From: Rhizopus arrhizus
Lineage: Eukaryota; Mucoromycota; Mucoromycetes; Mucorales; Rhizopodaceae
NCBI GenBank assembly: GCA_024220505.1
Contig: JAKZZE010000009.1
Location: forward strand, 1,746,001 to 1,810,000
Direction: 5' to 3'
Length of the DNA stretch: 64,000 nucleotides
Shown: piece after piece, positions 46,659 through 61,700 of the stretch
Position numbering within the stretch: the first letter of the stretch is position 1
How the letters are laid out: every line of letters starts with the position of its first letter
Translations under genes and position numbers: made by a program
Notes under the pieces: generated by a model
The model's database searches: none
What the model was told of the DNA's origin: nothing
What the model saw: the letters and a program-made list of their open reading frames with translations, nothing else

Positions 46659-46900
46659 GCAAAAAGTGTACGTTATTTTCTTCCCCTATTTTTGTAAATA
46701 AAAGCATAGTATTGTATTCAGCATCCATTCATTCACATATTTTTTAAACTCTTTTTTAAACAGTTATACCAATTAGAATTTACGTTTGTTCTATATCTTC
46801 GAGTACTTTGCTTTGGGAAGCAGTAAGCCGTTTGATCGCCAATCCATATGTAAAAAATATAATCCGAAGCATAAAAATAAAATCAGGTGCACAAATTCAT
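46659..46900. other. Spacer between KIN17 and the retroelement relic
   Basis: 3' flank of KIN17 with AATAAA-like signals near 46700. No other feature. Confidence 0.4.
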
Positions 46901-46910
46901 TAAAAAAAAC

Positions 46911-47988
46911 TTAATAGGAGCTACACGTGTGAAAGCAGTGTGAACCTGAAGAAGCAAAGTATAAACGATTAAACATGCTACTCAAGATCGAGTATGCCCC
47001 TTTCGAGGGTGGCAAACTGCGACATAACACTAGTAACCCATTGTTTATTGGAAAAAGTAAAGCTATCAATAGCAAATATCCAATGGGCACTCCAGATAAC
47101 TGAGGCCTTGCAGCAGCTGAGGGACCAAAAATCAATATTGTCTACAAAAGAAAACTACTGAAAAGACCAGCTGGAACCTCCAGGGTAGACATTAATTCCG
47201 AGTCAGCTTCAATTGTCACCAAAGTCGCTGGGTGGATTTTTAGTTCGTTGGTCGGTTCACTTTGAAGATAGCGTTTACGCTTCATAACATTTGAAACTTT
47301 AGATGAAGTCACAGACATAGCGTTGGTGGAAGATAAGCCTTGTTGTGCTTCGTCTTGACCCACTCTACCCTGTGGAGCACTAGGAGCCTTCCTAGGCTTT
47401 TTAAAAATCTTATTCTTGCTTTTGTGCATTCAACGGCAATATGTACAATACTACTACAATTTCAACAAAATACGACATAAATATTTTTTGGACAGTTAGA
47501 AACAGCATGTCCTTCAGCATGACAGTTGCTACAACAAGTGGGCATGTCACTCTACACTGCATAAAATCTTTCATATTCCGATTAGTACCAAAGAAGATGA
47601 GAAAGGGAAGAAAACCTGTCATTATCTTAAGGACGTTCAAAACAGCATAACGCATATCTATATAGGTGCCGGTGTGTGATTATCGTAGGAATCCCAAATC
47701 AAGAACAGATTCATAAAGTTCCAAACTCATTTTCAATTGTTCCTAAAGAATGTTCTGTTTAAGAAAGGGGAGATGGTATGATCGAAGTCGAACTAAAGGA
47801 ACAACTGGATCTAAGGCTCGACAAGGTAAAAGCCTAACTGTATCATTTTCAAAGGTAATACCATCTTTGAGAATGTGATCAGTGGCAGGATTTAATGGAT
47901 CGAAATTAAATTCAGCGATATTTCGACTGTCTTCTTCGGTAGCAACAACTGCGATTCGTGACGGATATTGTTTTGCTATTAAGAACAT
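46911..47988 (-). pseudogene. Decayed retroelement gag/ORF1-like gene with CCHC zinc knuckles
   Basis: Minus-strand relic in three broken frames. 47743-47988 reads as protein (VVATEEDSRNIAEFNFDPLN, TFENDTVRLLPCR). Around 47426-47533 two zinc knuckles of CX2CX4HX4C spacing follow each other: CSNCHAEGHAVSNC (47492-47533) and a second at 47426-47467 with an in-frame stop inside. 47142-47429 continues as a Lys/Pro/Ser-rich tail. This pattern (RNA-binding region, paired CCHC, basic tail) suits ORF1/gag of a LINE or LTR element. No reverse transcriptase or long terminal repeats were recognised in the window, so the remnant looks solitary and dead. Confidence 0.65.
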
Positions 47989-48569
47989 GAGCTACAGGGA
48001 CGATTCAGATCTACTGGTCATGTCCAGAAGGGAACTATCTGGAGAACGTCTTGCTCTCCAAACTTTAGAATGGATGACTTTGTTTGGTTTACTGATGTGA
48101 ATTCCGTATTATGGAGTAGCATGCATGAGAGGTGTTCGCTTCCTAGTCACCACTTGGAACTAGGGTATATTATTTAGTTTAGTAGGAAGCTCTGGTGTCT
48201 TTGGTCGGTACGTAACGGAGTTGACCGACGGGTTAGATAGTTTATCAGGAAGAGACAGGAAAAAAAAAATCCAGTGAATAAGAAATTTGATTCTTGGAAC
48301 TTGTGCAACAAAGTAGTCTAATCTCTTTTCAAAGCTTTTTTTATTTTATTCATAAAGTACAAAGGAACACAGTGTGAGTGTATATTTGGGATTATCTATT
48401 TCTGCTAATAAAAACCCCCTTCTGAGTCATTGATGATAAATGAGCATCTATAAGTACGTTTAGCTACCTGCCTCTGCAGTTAAGTATAAAATTATAAGAA
48501 AATTTATACACACGACATTCTTCTCTCAAGCGTATTGAAACCTGTAATAAACTCATACGAGTTCATTTA

Positions 48570-48600
<31 letters not shown>

Positions 48601-48739
48601 CGAAAGTACGACTTTATGCATTTTTAAAGTGCGACACAATTTTCAGAAAGAGTATTCTAAAACTTAAAAAACTTAAAAAGGGGAAGAATAAACACCTTAA
48701 AATGTCTCTCTTTTTTTTTTCTTTTTTTCATTTTATAAA
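47989..48739. other. Spacer with poly-T tract, probable continuation of retroelement debris
   Basis: 48000-48260 has higher GC than the surrounding spacers and may be the 5' end of the relic, but gives no frame. A T run lies at about 48571-48600. The last 100 bp is the IML2 promoter. Confidence 0.4.
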
Positions 48740-51143
48740 ATGCTTCGACAACTAAACACTTTATCCAAATTAACAACTTCTTCTATAAAATATGCCGCTA
48801 ATAATACAGCAACATTTGTTGGATTACCATTACTATCAAGAGAGGATACTTCATTACCTTTGTCACAGAAAACTGCTTATTGGATAAGTGACACACAAAA
48901 GGGCTTGGTAATAAATAAAGAATAGTGGTAGATGATGTATTCATACTGTAGACAGGATGCCTTTTTTAATGATGAATTTGAATTGGCACAAAACATATTT
49001 ATGCAACATCACCTAGAGTCACCTTTTCATGCTGTCGGATTTGCTTTAATAGCCTATGTGGAAGCCATTCTTGGGTTCGAAGCTGAAAAAATACAAATCG
49101 CTCTAGAGCGTATTAATGCGGCAGAGATATTAGCAAAACAATTTATCAGAAAAGTGCGAAGAAAAGGATGGTATAAATTTAAATATGATCAATATGAAAG
49201 CGAACATGATTTAGCATCAGTCGCATTTGATAGCAGCCATTATACAGCAAAAAAGATTCGTTCACCAGAGATACAATATGAACTGTTAGCCACAAATTGT
49301 ATGCTGATGTCCTCAACTATCCAATTTTTAAGACACAGTTGGCTAGAATACATGAAAGCAGCGTACAAACTAAGGAAAGCATACAAATTGTATGAGCAGA
49401 TGTTTGAAGCATTAACTGGTCAAAAGGCCTCAGAATATGCTGCTCGCTTGTGTAAAAGAACACCAGTTGAAAGACAGCAATTTTTATATTCAACTCACAA
49501 TGAAAAGAAATTAAGTTCAATATCCGTCCCATCAAATTCTGTAAAGATAAACTTTGATAACACAATTCATATGGAGATGGGCAGAAAGAAACGAAAGCAG
49601 GCAGCAGCAGCTAATACGTCTTACCATTTAGATGAGTCTCTAGATTTGATGATTATTGAAAACGCTACAGAAAGCGGTATTTTTTTTGGGATTGGATTAT
49701 TCAGTCTCATATTCTCTTTACTACCACCAAAGAGTAAAAGACTAAAGTCACAGTCCAAAAAATGAAGCTAATTTAACCTTATTTGTTAGTAAATAAGATA
49801 TTAAATACATTAGGGTTTCAATCTTCTCGTCCCTTTGCACTTCACCTGTTACAAAAGTCATTCAAAACCCTTGGACTTTACTCTTCTCTTTCAGCTTTAT
49901 CTTTACTTGCTTACTATACCAATCTGTCTTTATTCATTCACCCTTATTTACTTCCCAAATCACTCAGCCTAGAAAATGCTCGAGAGATATTAGATCAAAT
50001 GAAGACTTCGTTTCCGAATGGTAAAATATGGAAACTTTTAGAAGGAAAGTTGTGTAAGATGGAGGGAAAGACGAGAAAAGGAGTAGAGATATTAAGGGAT
50101 ACAAGACGCAGAGAAAGTATAGGAATAGATTTATTCACAGGAAGGCAGATTAAAACTCAAAAAAAAAAGAATGGAGTGGTTTGTGAATTGGCTCAACTTC
50201 AAGCACTAGCAGTATATGAAATGGGTTGGTAAGATCTCCTTCAATGCCTTCTCCTTTCATAATCCTCCCTAATCTTACTTTTTATAGGGGGCAGATCTTT
50301 TTGGGTGATTACTTTCAAGCTTCAGAGACATTTTTTCGTTTGGAAAGTATGAACAATTGGTCCAGAGCATTTTATCATTATATCGCTACCTGCTGTATAT
50401 TTGCTGATGAAGAATATGGCAAGGCAGCCATGGAGTTTATGCACATACCAAGTATCTTGAAGCGTAAAAGACAATTAGGAGGAAAACTTCTTCCAAATGA
50501 AATCTTTGCTGAAAGAAAGATTAAACATTGGAAGTTAAAAAGTATCAATGGAAATATTGATATCAATTTGGATAATATAGTATTAGACGGATTTTGTTTA
50601 AAAAAGGTGGTTGTCATTAATCCCTTATGGGAATTAATCTACCTCTGGAATGGACTCTCTCAACTAACACCGCATATGCTTCATTTAATGAAATACACGA
50701 TTGAAACCAGCCTGGAAACACTAACAAAGGAAGAAATAGGAACGGACCTCTGTCAGCTTTATCTCTTGTTAGGTGTCAGTGTTCGAGAGTTGGGTGATCA
50801 CGACCTGGCTGACATGTACTTGAGACAAGCAATGGAATCAGAAGACGCAAAAAACGAGGATAAATGGGCGTTACCTCATGTCTATTATGAGATGGCTGCT
50901 TTAAATTGCTTCAAGCTTCTTCAAACGAGTAAAAAAAGGGTTCACACAAAGTTATTAAAAGACGCAGAGGATTGGATACAAAAGTGCGAAAGGATTTTAA
51001 ATAACAGACACAATAGCAATATCGAAAATAATCATATAAATGACCCCATTACGTCAGATAACAGTGGTGATTCAGACTGGGATAGCCGCTTACATGTTAG
51101 ATGTCAATTATTAATTGAAAAATTAGACGATTTTAAATCATAA
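48740..51143 (+). CDS. IML2: IML2/TTC39-family outer-membrane-associated protein
   Basis: Protein of the Iml2/TTC39 family (TPR-like helical repeats). In yeast Iml2 is linked to lipid-droplet-dependent inclusion-body clearance and mitochondrial membranes. Four exons: 48740-48907, 48956-49733, 49790-50228, 50288-51143 (746 residues). Family stretches: LDAFFNDEFELAQNIF, ESPFHAVGFALIAYVEAILGFE, EIQYELLATNCMLMSSTIQFL and YKLRKAYKLYEQM. Then a hydrophobic GIFFGIGLFSLIFSLLP-PK, and FFRLESMNNWSRAFYHYIATCC. The C-terminus holds further TPR helices (LCQLYLLLGVSVRELGDHDLADMYL). Length is normal. The three apparent separate frames are one spliced gene. Confidence 0.92.
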
Positions 51144-51563
51144 AAAACTCCTATTTTATTCTTTGTAATAAAAGAATTTGCCCTTTCTTTTATATTCTTT
51201 ATTACTTCTTTATTATTAAACAAAAAGCCCCTTAATCCTGTAAAGCGGATGATCATTCCATACTTTACTGCATATTGAAAACAACGCTGTCTAATATGAT
51301 GCCATCAGTAATATATAAGCATATCGTTTTTACGTTTTTAAACAAATAAATTAAAAATTTGCCAGAATGGTATGATCGTTTAATTATCTATCCTAAAGTA
51401 CTCTCAATTAAGCATCAACCTTTTCCATACAACCTAAAATATTTATATGTGATTGGTCAAGTCAAGTTGCTTAACGAAAGAGTGTAATACAGTTTTTAAA
51501 CTCATTTCTATTACTCATATTTCTTTTTCTTTTTTCTTTCTTTTTATTCTTACATAATTTAAA
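51144..51563. other. Intergenic between IML2 and thiolase
   Basis: About 420 bp same-strand spacer. AT-rich with a pyrimidine-rich stretch just before the thiolase start (51520-51555). No gene. Confidence 0.5.
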
Positions 51564-53040
51564 ATGGTTGCAAATAAAGTCTATGTTATTGGTGTTGGCA
51601 TGTCCAAATTCATCAAGCCGCGTGGTGAAGTTGATTATCCAGGTATAAGAAACCATTGCATATTTTGGAATTCATGAATAACGTTAAAAAAATGATAGAA
51701 TTTGGTCTTGAAGCTGCTGTAAAGGCCTTAAATGACGCTGGTATATCCTATGACTCTGTGGAATACGCTACAGTGGGTTATGTGTATGCTGATAGTACTG
51801 CTGGTCAACGTGTGCTCTATCAACTTGGCATGACTCAAATACCTATTATTAATGTCAATAACAACTGCTCTACTGGTTCAACTGCACTTTATCAAGCCCG
51901 TAATGCAGTTGCATCAGGAACTGTTGACTGTGCAATGGCCTTGGGATTTGAAAAAATGGCCAGAGGTTCACTTGCTAGTACCTTTTCTGATCGTGCTAAC
52001 CCAATGGGTAAATTTATTTTAAAGAAAAAAAAATATATTTAACACACTTTATAGATCATTTGGGAACAGTGATGGCCACCGAACGTGGATTTGATCCCAA
52101 AGCGCCATCTGCAGCACAAATATTTGGTAACGCAGGAATAGCATATATGGAAAAGTATGGTGCCACAGCAAAACACTTGGCCAAGATCGCAGAAAAGAAT
52201 CACCGACACAGCTCCTTAAACCCTTATTCACAATTCCGTGATGTCTATACTTTAGAACAGGTTGAAAGTTCTCCTAAAGTATTTGGCCCCTTAACTAAGC
52301 TTCAATGCTGTCCTACTTCTGATGGTGCCGGATGCTCAATCTTGGCAAGTGAAGACTTTGTCAACAAGCATGGCCTCTGGGATCAGGCTGTAGAAATCGT
52401 TTCCCAAGTGATGGCTACGGACTCCCCTCGTTTGCTCAGTACAGATGCTATTGAATGGGCAGGTTGTGATATGACTCGTCGTGCGGCCACTGAAGCATTC
52501 AAAAAGGCTAACATTACACCCAATGATGTTCAGGTCATTGAACTTCATGATTGCTTTTCTGCAAATGAACTATTAACCTATGATGCCCTCGGATTGGTTC
52601 CTGAAGGAAAGGCTCATGAGCTCATTGATTCCGGAAACAATACATATGGTGGAAAATACGTTATTAATCCTTCCGGTGGCTTGATATCAAAGGGTCATCC
52701 GCTTGGGGCAACCGGTCTTGCTCAATGCACAGGTAAAATGAATGTCCATACATTGTGCTATTGCTTGTAAAGATATTAATTTATTTTAGAACTTGTTTGG
52801 CAATTGCGTAATTGGACTGGCGAGCGTCAAGTGCCTAACATACAATATGCTCTTCAGCATAACGTTGGCTTAGGAGGAGCCGTTGTTATTACAATCTATA
52901 AGAAGGCCAATAAGAAACAGCCTAGTCCTCGAGTTGGTTATAACCCTGCAGTTGAAGCTAGACCTATTACAAAGGAAGAGCTTGCTAAGGCTGCCTCTCA
53001 AAAGAAGAACAGAAGCATGTTCTTTGAATCCAAACTTTAA
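51564..53040 (+). CDS. Peroxisomal SCP2-type thiolase (3-ketoacyl-CoA thiolase of the SCPx family)
   Basis: Thiolase cleaving 3-ketoacyl-CoA in peroxisomal beta-oxidation, SCPx/SCP2-thiolase group. Four exons: 51564-51642, 51699-52007, 52055-52732, 52790-53040 (438 residues). Start [19 protein letters not shown]; active-site cysteine in [13 protein letters not shown]; second and third active-site blocks [13 protein letters not shown] and [17 protein letters not shown]. It ends MFFESKL, a consensus PTS1 signal. There is no C-terminal SCP2 sterol-carrier domain, so this is the stand-alone thiolase form. Animal SCPx acts on branched-chain/bile-acid intermediates; the fungal substrate range is not known from sequence. 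Confidence 0.95.
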
Positions 53041-53721
53041 ACTATTAAACCCTCTATTAAGCTATGTCAAAGGACATCAAATAAATTTAATTTACTTGTT
53101 CAAACGGGTTTCTTTTCAGATCAGACTATTGTTGAAGCAAAGTAATAGATGTGCAAGTGAGAGATAGCTTAAAAACAGAAGCTAACGCTCTTTTGAATGG
53201 CAATATATTGGTGTTTTATTCATATCAATCGTATAGAGCAAAACAATTGAACCAAAAATCTATATTTTATAGGACATAAAAGCTCACTTGTACTATGTCC
53301 GTTTAATTCTATATAATAATAGCACATGTTAATTGTACCAACTCAATAGGATTAGTATTCTTTTTACACGAGAATTAAGACTATTCACACGCTTTTCTTA
53401 CTAGGAATCGGAAAGGAAAATGGAGAAATTCGGATTCGCGTTGGTCTTGTAAAATGTTTTTCTCACGTTTGCGCTTCTTCAAGTACAAGTTCCTTCTTTC
53501 AACGAATTGAACGCGGAAACACATTTGAATATTTAAATTCCCGAACATCACTTCATGTGAAGGTAACGTGATATTTTACTGATAGAACACAATAGAAGAC
53601 TGGAAGAATATGATACACGAAATGTTTTACATGAATACTTCTTTATATGTATATTTTATTGACAAAAAACACTAAATTTTTTTAAGTGGAATGCATGATT
53701 ATAAACAACAGTTCATGAAAT
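53041..53721. other. Intergenic between convergent thiolase and GAPDH
   Basis: About 680 bp with two 3' ends. AT-rich; no gene or RNA recognised. Confidence 0.5.
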
Positions 53722-54844
<1,123 letters not shown>

Positions 54845-54914
54845 TTTTAATTATATAATTTAATGAATAAAAAAGAAAAATAAAAAAAAGTCGCGTCAAG
54901 CCAAAAAACAGGAA

Positions 54915-54922
54915 TATTTATA
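54915..54922 (-). promoter_or_regulatory. TATA box of GAPDH gene
   Basis: TATAAATA on the minus strand about 71 bp upstream of the GAPDH start. Position suits a fungal core promoter. Confidence 0.6.
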
Positions 54923-57591
54923 GTTTTTTTTTCATAATCAGATTAGAGATCATAGTTTAATAAGCAAATGAAAAATTTTAAAAATCGCAACAAGTTACAC
55001 AGGGGGACCTTCCCAGTCCCCTCATTTCAAAAACACAAATAAAAAACATTCTCTCTTTTTGTCTGTGCTCCAAGTCATTTTAGATTTTTGTTGACAAGAT
55101 TTTCTGTGGATTCACAGAACATGATTATAGTGATTAATTGATTCTTTTCAGTACATTAAAAATAAAAGGATTAATATTTGAAGCTTAGCTCATTATTTAC
55201 GTGTTATTTTAATGGATTTGACTTTATTTAATCAGGCAATGAAACGGTGATAAACAAAAAATCATGTTACATTATCAGTGACCTGGATTTTCTTTGTCAT
55301 TTTGCTGCAGATTTTTTTGATAACGTCGTAGTTACATTGATAGGTAAATACGAAGCAATTTGACGTACTTTATTCATCTTCTATAGTCTACTTTAAGTGT
55401 ATCAAGATTACATTCAAATATAACACTTAGTTGAAAGCTGACTCAAAAGTTGTCATATCTGCAGAATAAATCAATGGAGTGAAATCGTGTAACAGATTGT
55501 AGATTATATCGACTTTTATATTTAAGATCAGAGACAAGATAGAGGCCAAAATTGTGACTTTAAATTTCACAGTGTAGCTACGCATTTTCATTGGAGTTAT
55601 TAATGCATTTTAATTTTTTGAAAAACGCTCTAGCAAACATTATGCTTTATTCAATGATTTTATTTTCAAAAAACTAGTAAATAAATGATCATATGCTAAC
55701 AAAACAATAAACAACTCCTCCATTTTTTAGAGGAATTTTTGATTTTTTTTTTTTTTCATTTTGTGAATACTCAACTCCATTAAAATAAGAAACTTTATTA
55801 AGCTTGTTCCTGTAACTTTAATGTCAACTCCAAATATGTGTAACAAGTACACGTTTGTATAATCTTCTTGATTTATTATTATTTTTGATAATTGCAGAGC
55901 ATGCTTTATAAATCTTAGAAATCATGTCAGAATATACAGTCAATCTTTTCAAATGCAAACTATTTCATTTTAGCTTGACTTTACAAAAAAAAAAAAAACC
56001 TTCAGCATGAGGAATGCTTGATGATTCTTTTAATCTTTCTTCCAGTTCAAGCTTTGCAATAGCTTTAACGTTTGAAGACCGGAGGATGATATTTTTAGTA
56101 TACTCGAAGTGCACCTTCTTTACCTATTTTAAACTAGTCACTTCCGCTTAATCTACCAACTCAACAGCTATGCATAAACCAATTTACATGGACATAGGTG
56201 CATAAAGATGTTAGTCATGCGATAGCTCTGGGTGATACATAGTGTTATTTGTAAATCGATATAATGAAACATAGTCAAAATACCATAGACAATATTTATG
56301 TAACGCGATAAGGTTTAACTTGGCTTTATAAGAAAGTATCGTCGGCTTGAAGCTTACAATACCGTTAGCTTTATGATTGGCGTAAAAAATATATTTAAGT
56401 TCATTGGAATTCATTGAAAATATCTAAAATCCCAGTAAAGACTAAATCAACTCATGTTGTAAATGTACCGGATTCAATCAACATCGAGAAAGCTTTTCTT
56501 TTTCTTTAATAGACTTTATGTGAGAAGTACGCAATAAAAAAAAAGATATGAAAAGCATGCATAGTTGTGTAAATATTAAAATAACTCTTGTATGGATGAT
56601 ACACCTGTACTTGTTACATCTTTTTTAGATAATAATTATAGCTCTTTGCATGCAAGTGAAAAATAATCCTCTGTATTACTATTATCTAAAGTAATGCAGT
56701 CAGTTGTCATCATATCTTCCATATTTTGAAATAGCTGGTTGTATACTTATAGAGCTACTATATGTAAACGCTAATAAGTCAAATTATTTGCAAAGATCTT
56801 AGACATTGAGAGTAAACTTCACATATGTCCGCATTGTAAGATGAATTTAGTTAAATTGTTAAATTTACTTTATCGTACCTTAATGAATTCTATTTGCAAC
56901 ACTTAAATTATGTACAAATGTATCATTATTTAATAAAGTTTCTCCACTTAAGTAGCTATCCTTCTTTGTTACTAATATTTGAGAAACCTTAAGCAGTTAA
57001 AGTCCTTCATAATGTTGTATTCAAAATTTATATATCAAGGACTGCCCCACTTATATGTTTATTAACTTTACAAAGCAATATAATCTCTACACCATATATC
57101 TCACCTTTACTCTTAATTATACAGATGTCACCAGCGTTTCTTCCTTGCAAAAAAATTCAACGACAATAGACCGTCTTAATGAAGTGCAAATAATTTAATT
57201 GGGTTATGTCTTATATTATACCTAAATCAAGGACAATTTGGGCTATATTTTTCAGCATCCAAGTATTTTTAGGCCTCCATGGGCCACATACCACATACCA
57301 TCATGTTGTCCATGCTTTATACTATTCTTCTGAGGCTCTCGATATCAACTTAGTGGCAAAGGACATTGAACTTGGAAGTCATCAGCATCTTATTAAGTGT
57401 TTATTTATCATATTTCTTTATCCATGTTACGCTTCTCTTAATAAAAACAACCATCACAATTTATTAGTATAACCTTATTTTTTGTTCATTGAAAATCAAA
57501 TGCTGGCTTGTGACGTTAAAATAAGCAGTCCTTTTGTATCTTTTTTTTTGCCTTATTTTTTAGGCAGCATTGTTTTCCTATAATAATACAA
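54923..57591. other. Gene-poor region between GAPDH and RPC37
   Basis: About 2.7 kb of AT-rich DNA upstream of two divergent genes. Short frames (56211-56414 minus; 57206-57472 plus) lack recognisable domains and coding bias. A repeat-like A run sits at 55984-55998. No gene or RNA called. Confidence 0.5.
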
Positions 57592-58556
57592 ATGTCAAAC
57601 GTAGACGAAAGAATAAACGTAAACGATCATGAAGACGAGATTTTAGCAGAATATCCCATCTACTTGACAAATGAACTTTCTAAATATCTTTATTTGTTTC
57701 AATATCCAATGCGATCTACCCCATTTACTGGAAGAACCGGACCCACAGCTGCTCGACTAAAGCCACATGCTAAAATGGTCGAAGTTGATTTGCCTTTGGA
57801 TACTCGTTCAGCATATTATAGTACTGAGAGAGGTGAAGATTTTGCTATGGGTCTCAATGATAAAACAATCAAAACAGCTTATGATAGACGTATGGAAGAG
57901 CACGAAGAAGAATTAAGTGGTTATTATAACAAAGCTTCGAAAAAGAAAGAAGAGGAACTGTTGGATAAAATGACCTTGACTTCTACTACTGTGCCCAGCC
58001 AAACAAAGTATGCCATTGGTGTTATTCGTGATAGTAGGTTCCCTTTATATTTCTTATTTAGCCTCATAAAATAACTTTTTTCCTTTTCTTTCTTTTCGTA
58101 GAGGAACTTCATTTAACACCCATTAGTACAGTCGTTCAGTTAAGACCAGGATTCAAATACATTGATAAGATTGATGAAAAATGGAAAGCAGCAAACAAAC
58201 GTATTCAAGATGTGGAAAAGCAAGAGGAAAAGAAAAAAGTTACTGAGCCTGGTCAAGCACAGGCAGTTCAAGTATCAGTAAAGAATGCTGAACGCGCAGG
58301 AAATGTGAGAAAGAATCAGTTTTCATTAGCAGTGAAGAATGCTGATGAAGAGGATTGGCAGCCTATTGTTTATTATGATGAATACGTAAATTTTTTATTC
58401 TTTTATTTATCTACTGGCTGACCCCTCTTTTTTTAGTCTCTTCAAGCAGAAAAGGTATCCGAGAAACTGTATGCAGCAAAGAAGGAGGAACTTGTATGTA
58501 TAACAAATAATGAAGAATACCTTACTCAATTGAGCTTTGGAGCACAAACAAGATAA
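57592..58556 (+). CDS. RPC37: DNA-directed RNA polymerase III subunit RPC5/RPC37
   Basis: Subunit of RNA polymerase III; with RPC53 it forms the TFIIF-like heterodimer needed for termination and reinitiation. Three exons: 57592-58033, 58102-58385, 58437-58556 (281 residues, near yeast Rpc37 length). Visible: ILAEYPIYLTNELSKYLYLFQ and ARLKPHAKMVEVDLPLDTRSAYY. Then KKELHLTPISTVVQLRPGFKYID, and a charged linker followed by QPIVYYDEYSLQAEKV. Tail to tail with RPA135, 235 bp between stops. Confidence 0.93.
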
Positions 58557-58791
58557 TATTAATAAACAATCAGCATCTACATCGTTTTTTCATTTCATTG
58601 TTATAATTTTATGGGTTGTAAATTATTGTTCATTGAGACATTATATTCAAACCAAGAAACAAATATTACATAAAAATAAGGCAAGGTTAAATGTTAACTT
58701 GTTTAATAAATCTATGCAACTATACAACAGAAAAAGAATAAAGAGGGGAAGACGCACAATAAAGAATGATAGAAATAATATTAGGGATTTT

Positions 58792-61700
58792 TTAAGGTTT
58801 GATGCCGAGGTTTAACCTGATTCCCATACTCATTAATTCCGTTGTGAGATATCTAAATACATATGGAATGGCAATCAAATCAATGCCCTTTGATGTGTTA
58901 CATGTTCTACATTCATAAGTGCGACGGTTTCCTAATGATGATACAATCTTTGTACAAATGGGTGATGCTAAAGATCCACATAGTCTACAGACATATGCTT
59001 GAGAATAATCTGAGCAGTTCATCAAACGATCCTGAAGTAAATAACTGGTGCCGTGTGCAAGTAATGAATCACGTTCCATTTCACCAAAACGAATACCACC
59101 GTGTCTCTTACGACCCTTCACAGGTTGCATTGTAAGATTGTGAACTGGACCTGTTGTACGCACTTGGAACTTATCATTTACCATGTGTCTCAGACGCTGA
59201 TAATAAACAACCTATGATTTCACTTTTCAATAATCAATAATTTATATAACATCATGTAACTTACACCAATGTAAATATCCATCTTCATTTCTTCACCTGT
59301 GATACCAGAGTACATGGCTTCATTACCATGGTAGTTATAACCAGCCTTTTTCAACTGCTCACCAAAGTAATCTGCAGCTGTGTTTTGTTCGTTGAATTTG
59401 AAAGGTGTACTGTCTTGAGCGATACCGTGCAAAGCACCTGCTTTACCAGCGATACTTTCCACAAACATACCAATTGTCATACGAGAGGGGAAAGCATGAG
59501 GATTGATAATAACGTCGGGTTGCATACCAGATTCAGTAAATGGCATATCAATAGCGGGGTATTTTTGAGAACAGACACCCTTTTGACCGTGACGAGAAGA
59601 GAACTTGTCACCAATAACGGGGGAACGAGTGATACGTAATTTGATGTGGACCTTTTGAAGTTCTCCATTGCCAGAGTCATCACCCAAGACACGCACTTCA
59701 TCCACATAGGCATCTTCAGGGCCCTTGTATTTTTTGATTACATCCTTACCCGTAGATTCGTCAATATAACAGCACAGAGGATCATCAGCAACCAAATGAG
59801 CGCCAATGTGAGGAAGACCATCAGGTCCTAATTTGTTCTTGTATTTTTTGCCTTTGATAGGGTCAAGACCAAATCGATATGTGATGGCTTCACCACGAGA
59901 CCTATATTGGTTCAAATCAACTACTTCAGACTTGTATACGGTACCATAACCAAAACCACGTTCATGTGCAGACTTGTTCAAAATCATGGCATCTTCCATA
60001 TCATAACCAGTGTATGAGATGACAGCCACAATGGCATTGTTACCTTGTGGCCAACCGTCCAAACCATATTCATTGTAGAGTTCGGTTCTTACCACAGGTG
60101 TCTGTGAAGATTGAATGCGATACATTTTGTTATCCGTACGATGGTTGAATACAGTAGAAGGTGTACCCATGGTTTGCTTACCCATTTGACATTGATACAT
60201 GTTACGAGGTGATTGGTTAAAGTCAGAGAAAGGTGTTTGATTGGCAATAATACTAAGAATGTTGGTAGGCGTGAACTCTTGATGAGTAGTGACACCAGGG
60301 ACAACTTCATCATCCATACATGCAATATCCATATAGACTTGTTCAAATGTACCAATCATATCTGTTTTACCATTACCAAGATACTTTACAGGACGCATCA
60401 TACGTGCAGGGCTTGAGAAGAGATAAAGACCAGGATATTCACCACCGTATGTGTTAGGAACATGGGCGATTTCCAAATCTAAAGGAATTCCCTTCTCACC
60501 ATTCACTCTCCAAACCTTCAAGCTCTGTGCTACTTTTTCGGCAGTCTTGGGCGTACACCAACCAACAATCTTACCATCCAACATGACAACGTTATCACCA
60601 GGACGGCCGATGGTATGAAGGAAACTTTGAGAGATACCAAGTGATGCTAACAGACGAGGTATTGTCTTGACGTCCAGAGGTTCATTGATGACTTTACATT
60701 TATGAGCCAAGTGATTCAGCAAACCACATGGAGAACCATCAGGTGTATGTACAGGACAAAGGAAACCCCAAGCTTCAGGAAGCAATTTACGAACGGATGT
60801 AGTCTTCAATTCAGCAAAGAAAGCACCACGATGGATACAGCGGAAGTGAGCCAAATAACGGAAGAAGTTGAGCTTTTCAGCAACAATCGTAAAACCAGAG
60901 AATTGTTGAAGATCGAGGCCAGTTTTACTGACAAGATTACCCGTAGCCAAAAAGTAAGATAGTTTACTACCAATATCACTGTTCACTTTTCGATAAGCGT
61001 TTTGGAAATACGTGTCTAGTAACAAATGTCAGACATATATATAGATGTTCTATTATTTTCTTTACTATTGAAAAAGTCGACTTTTGCTGGGTTTATTCTG
61101 AGGTCAGTACGAACCTGCATCTTGACAGCCTGTAACCAATCATAAATCTTTTCTTTAATTATCATAGTGTAAAGATGTCCACCTAATAAAACTTCTTGGT
61201 GCTGAGGTGCATCTGGATTATCGGCAACACATTCACCAGACACAAGTGCGTAAAGTTTACGGATCATGAAGGCCAAAAGGTTGAATTTGTCGCGGTTGTT
61301 ATCCAAATGAACAAAGATAAGTTTCTTTACTAGTGCTTCACCGATTTCTTTATTTGTCAGGTCATCATCAAGTCCCATAGTCACTCTGAACTTTTCACCA
61401 ATGTAATTCAGACATTGATCGCGAGTGAAGAGATTGTAGATTTTGAAAGATCTCAATAACAATTCGATACGATCTGTCAAGAATGTGTTTGATGTATCTC
61501 CTTGGCAAAGAGCATCAAAGATTTCCTTGTCAGAGCAATCAATGAGTGATTTAAAGACAAGCATGGCAGGTAAAAGATATTCTTGTTTACGCCAAGCAAA
61601 ACGGAACATGACATTACCGTCTGTCAAGTAATGAATTGTATTTGTAAGTGTTGTTTGATCACGACGAGCACAACGAATAGCACAACCAAAAGTAGAGTAA

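Noticed and set aside
57206..57472. 88-codon frame upstream of RPC37
   Set aside because: No domain, no coding bias, low-complexity end; treated as chance in AT-rich DNA.
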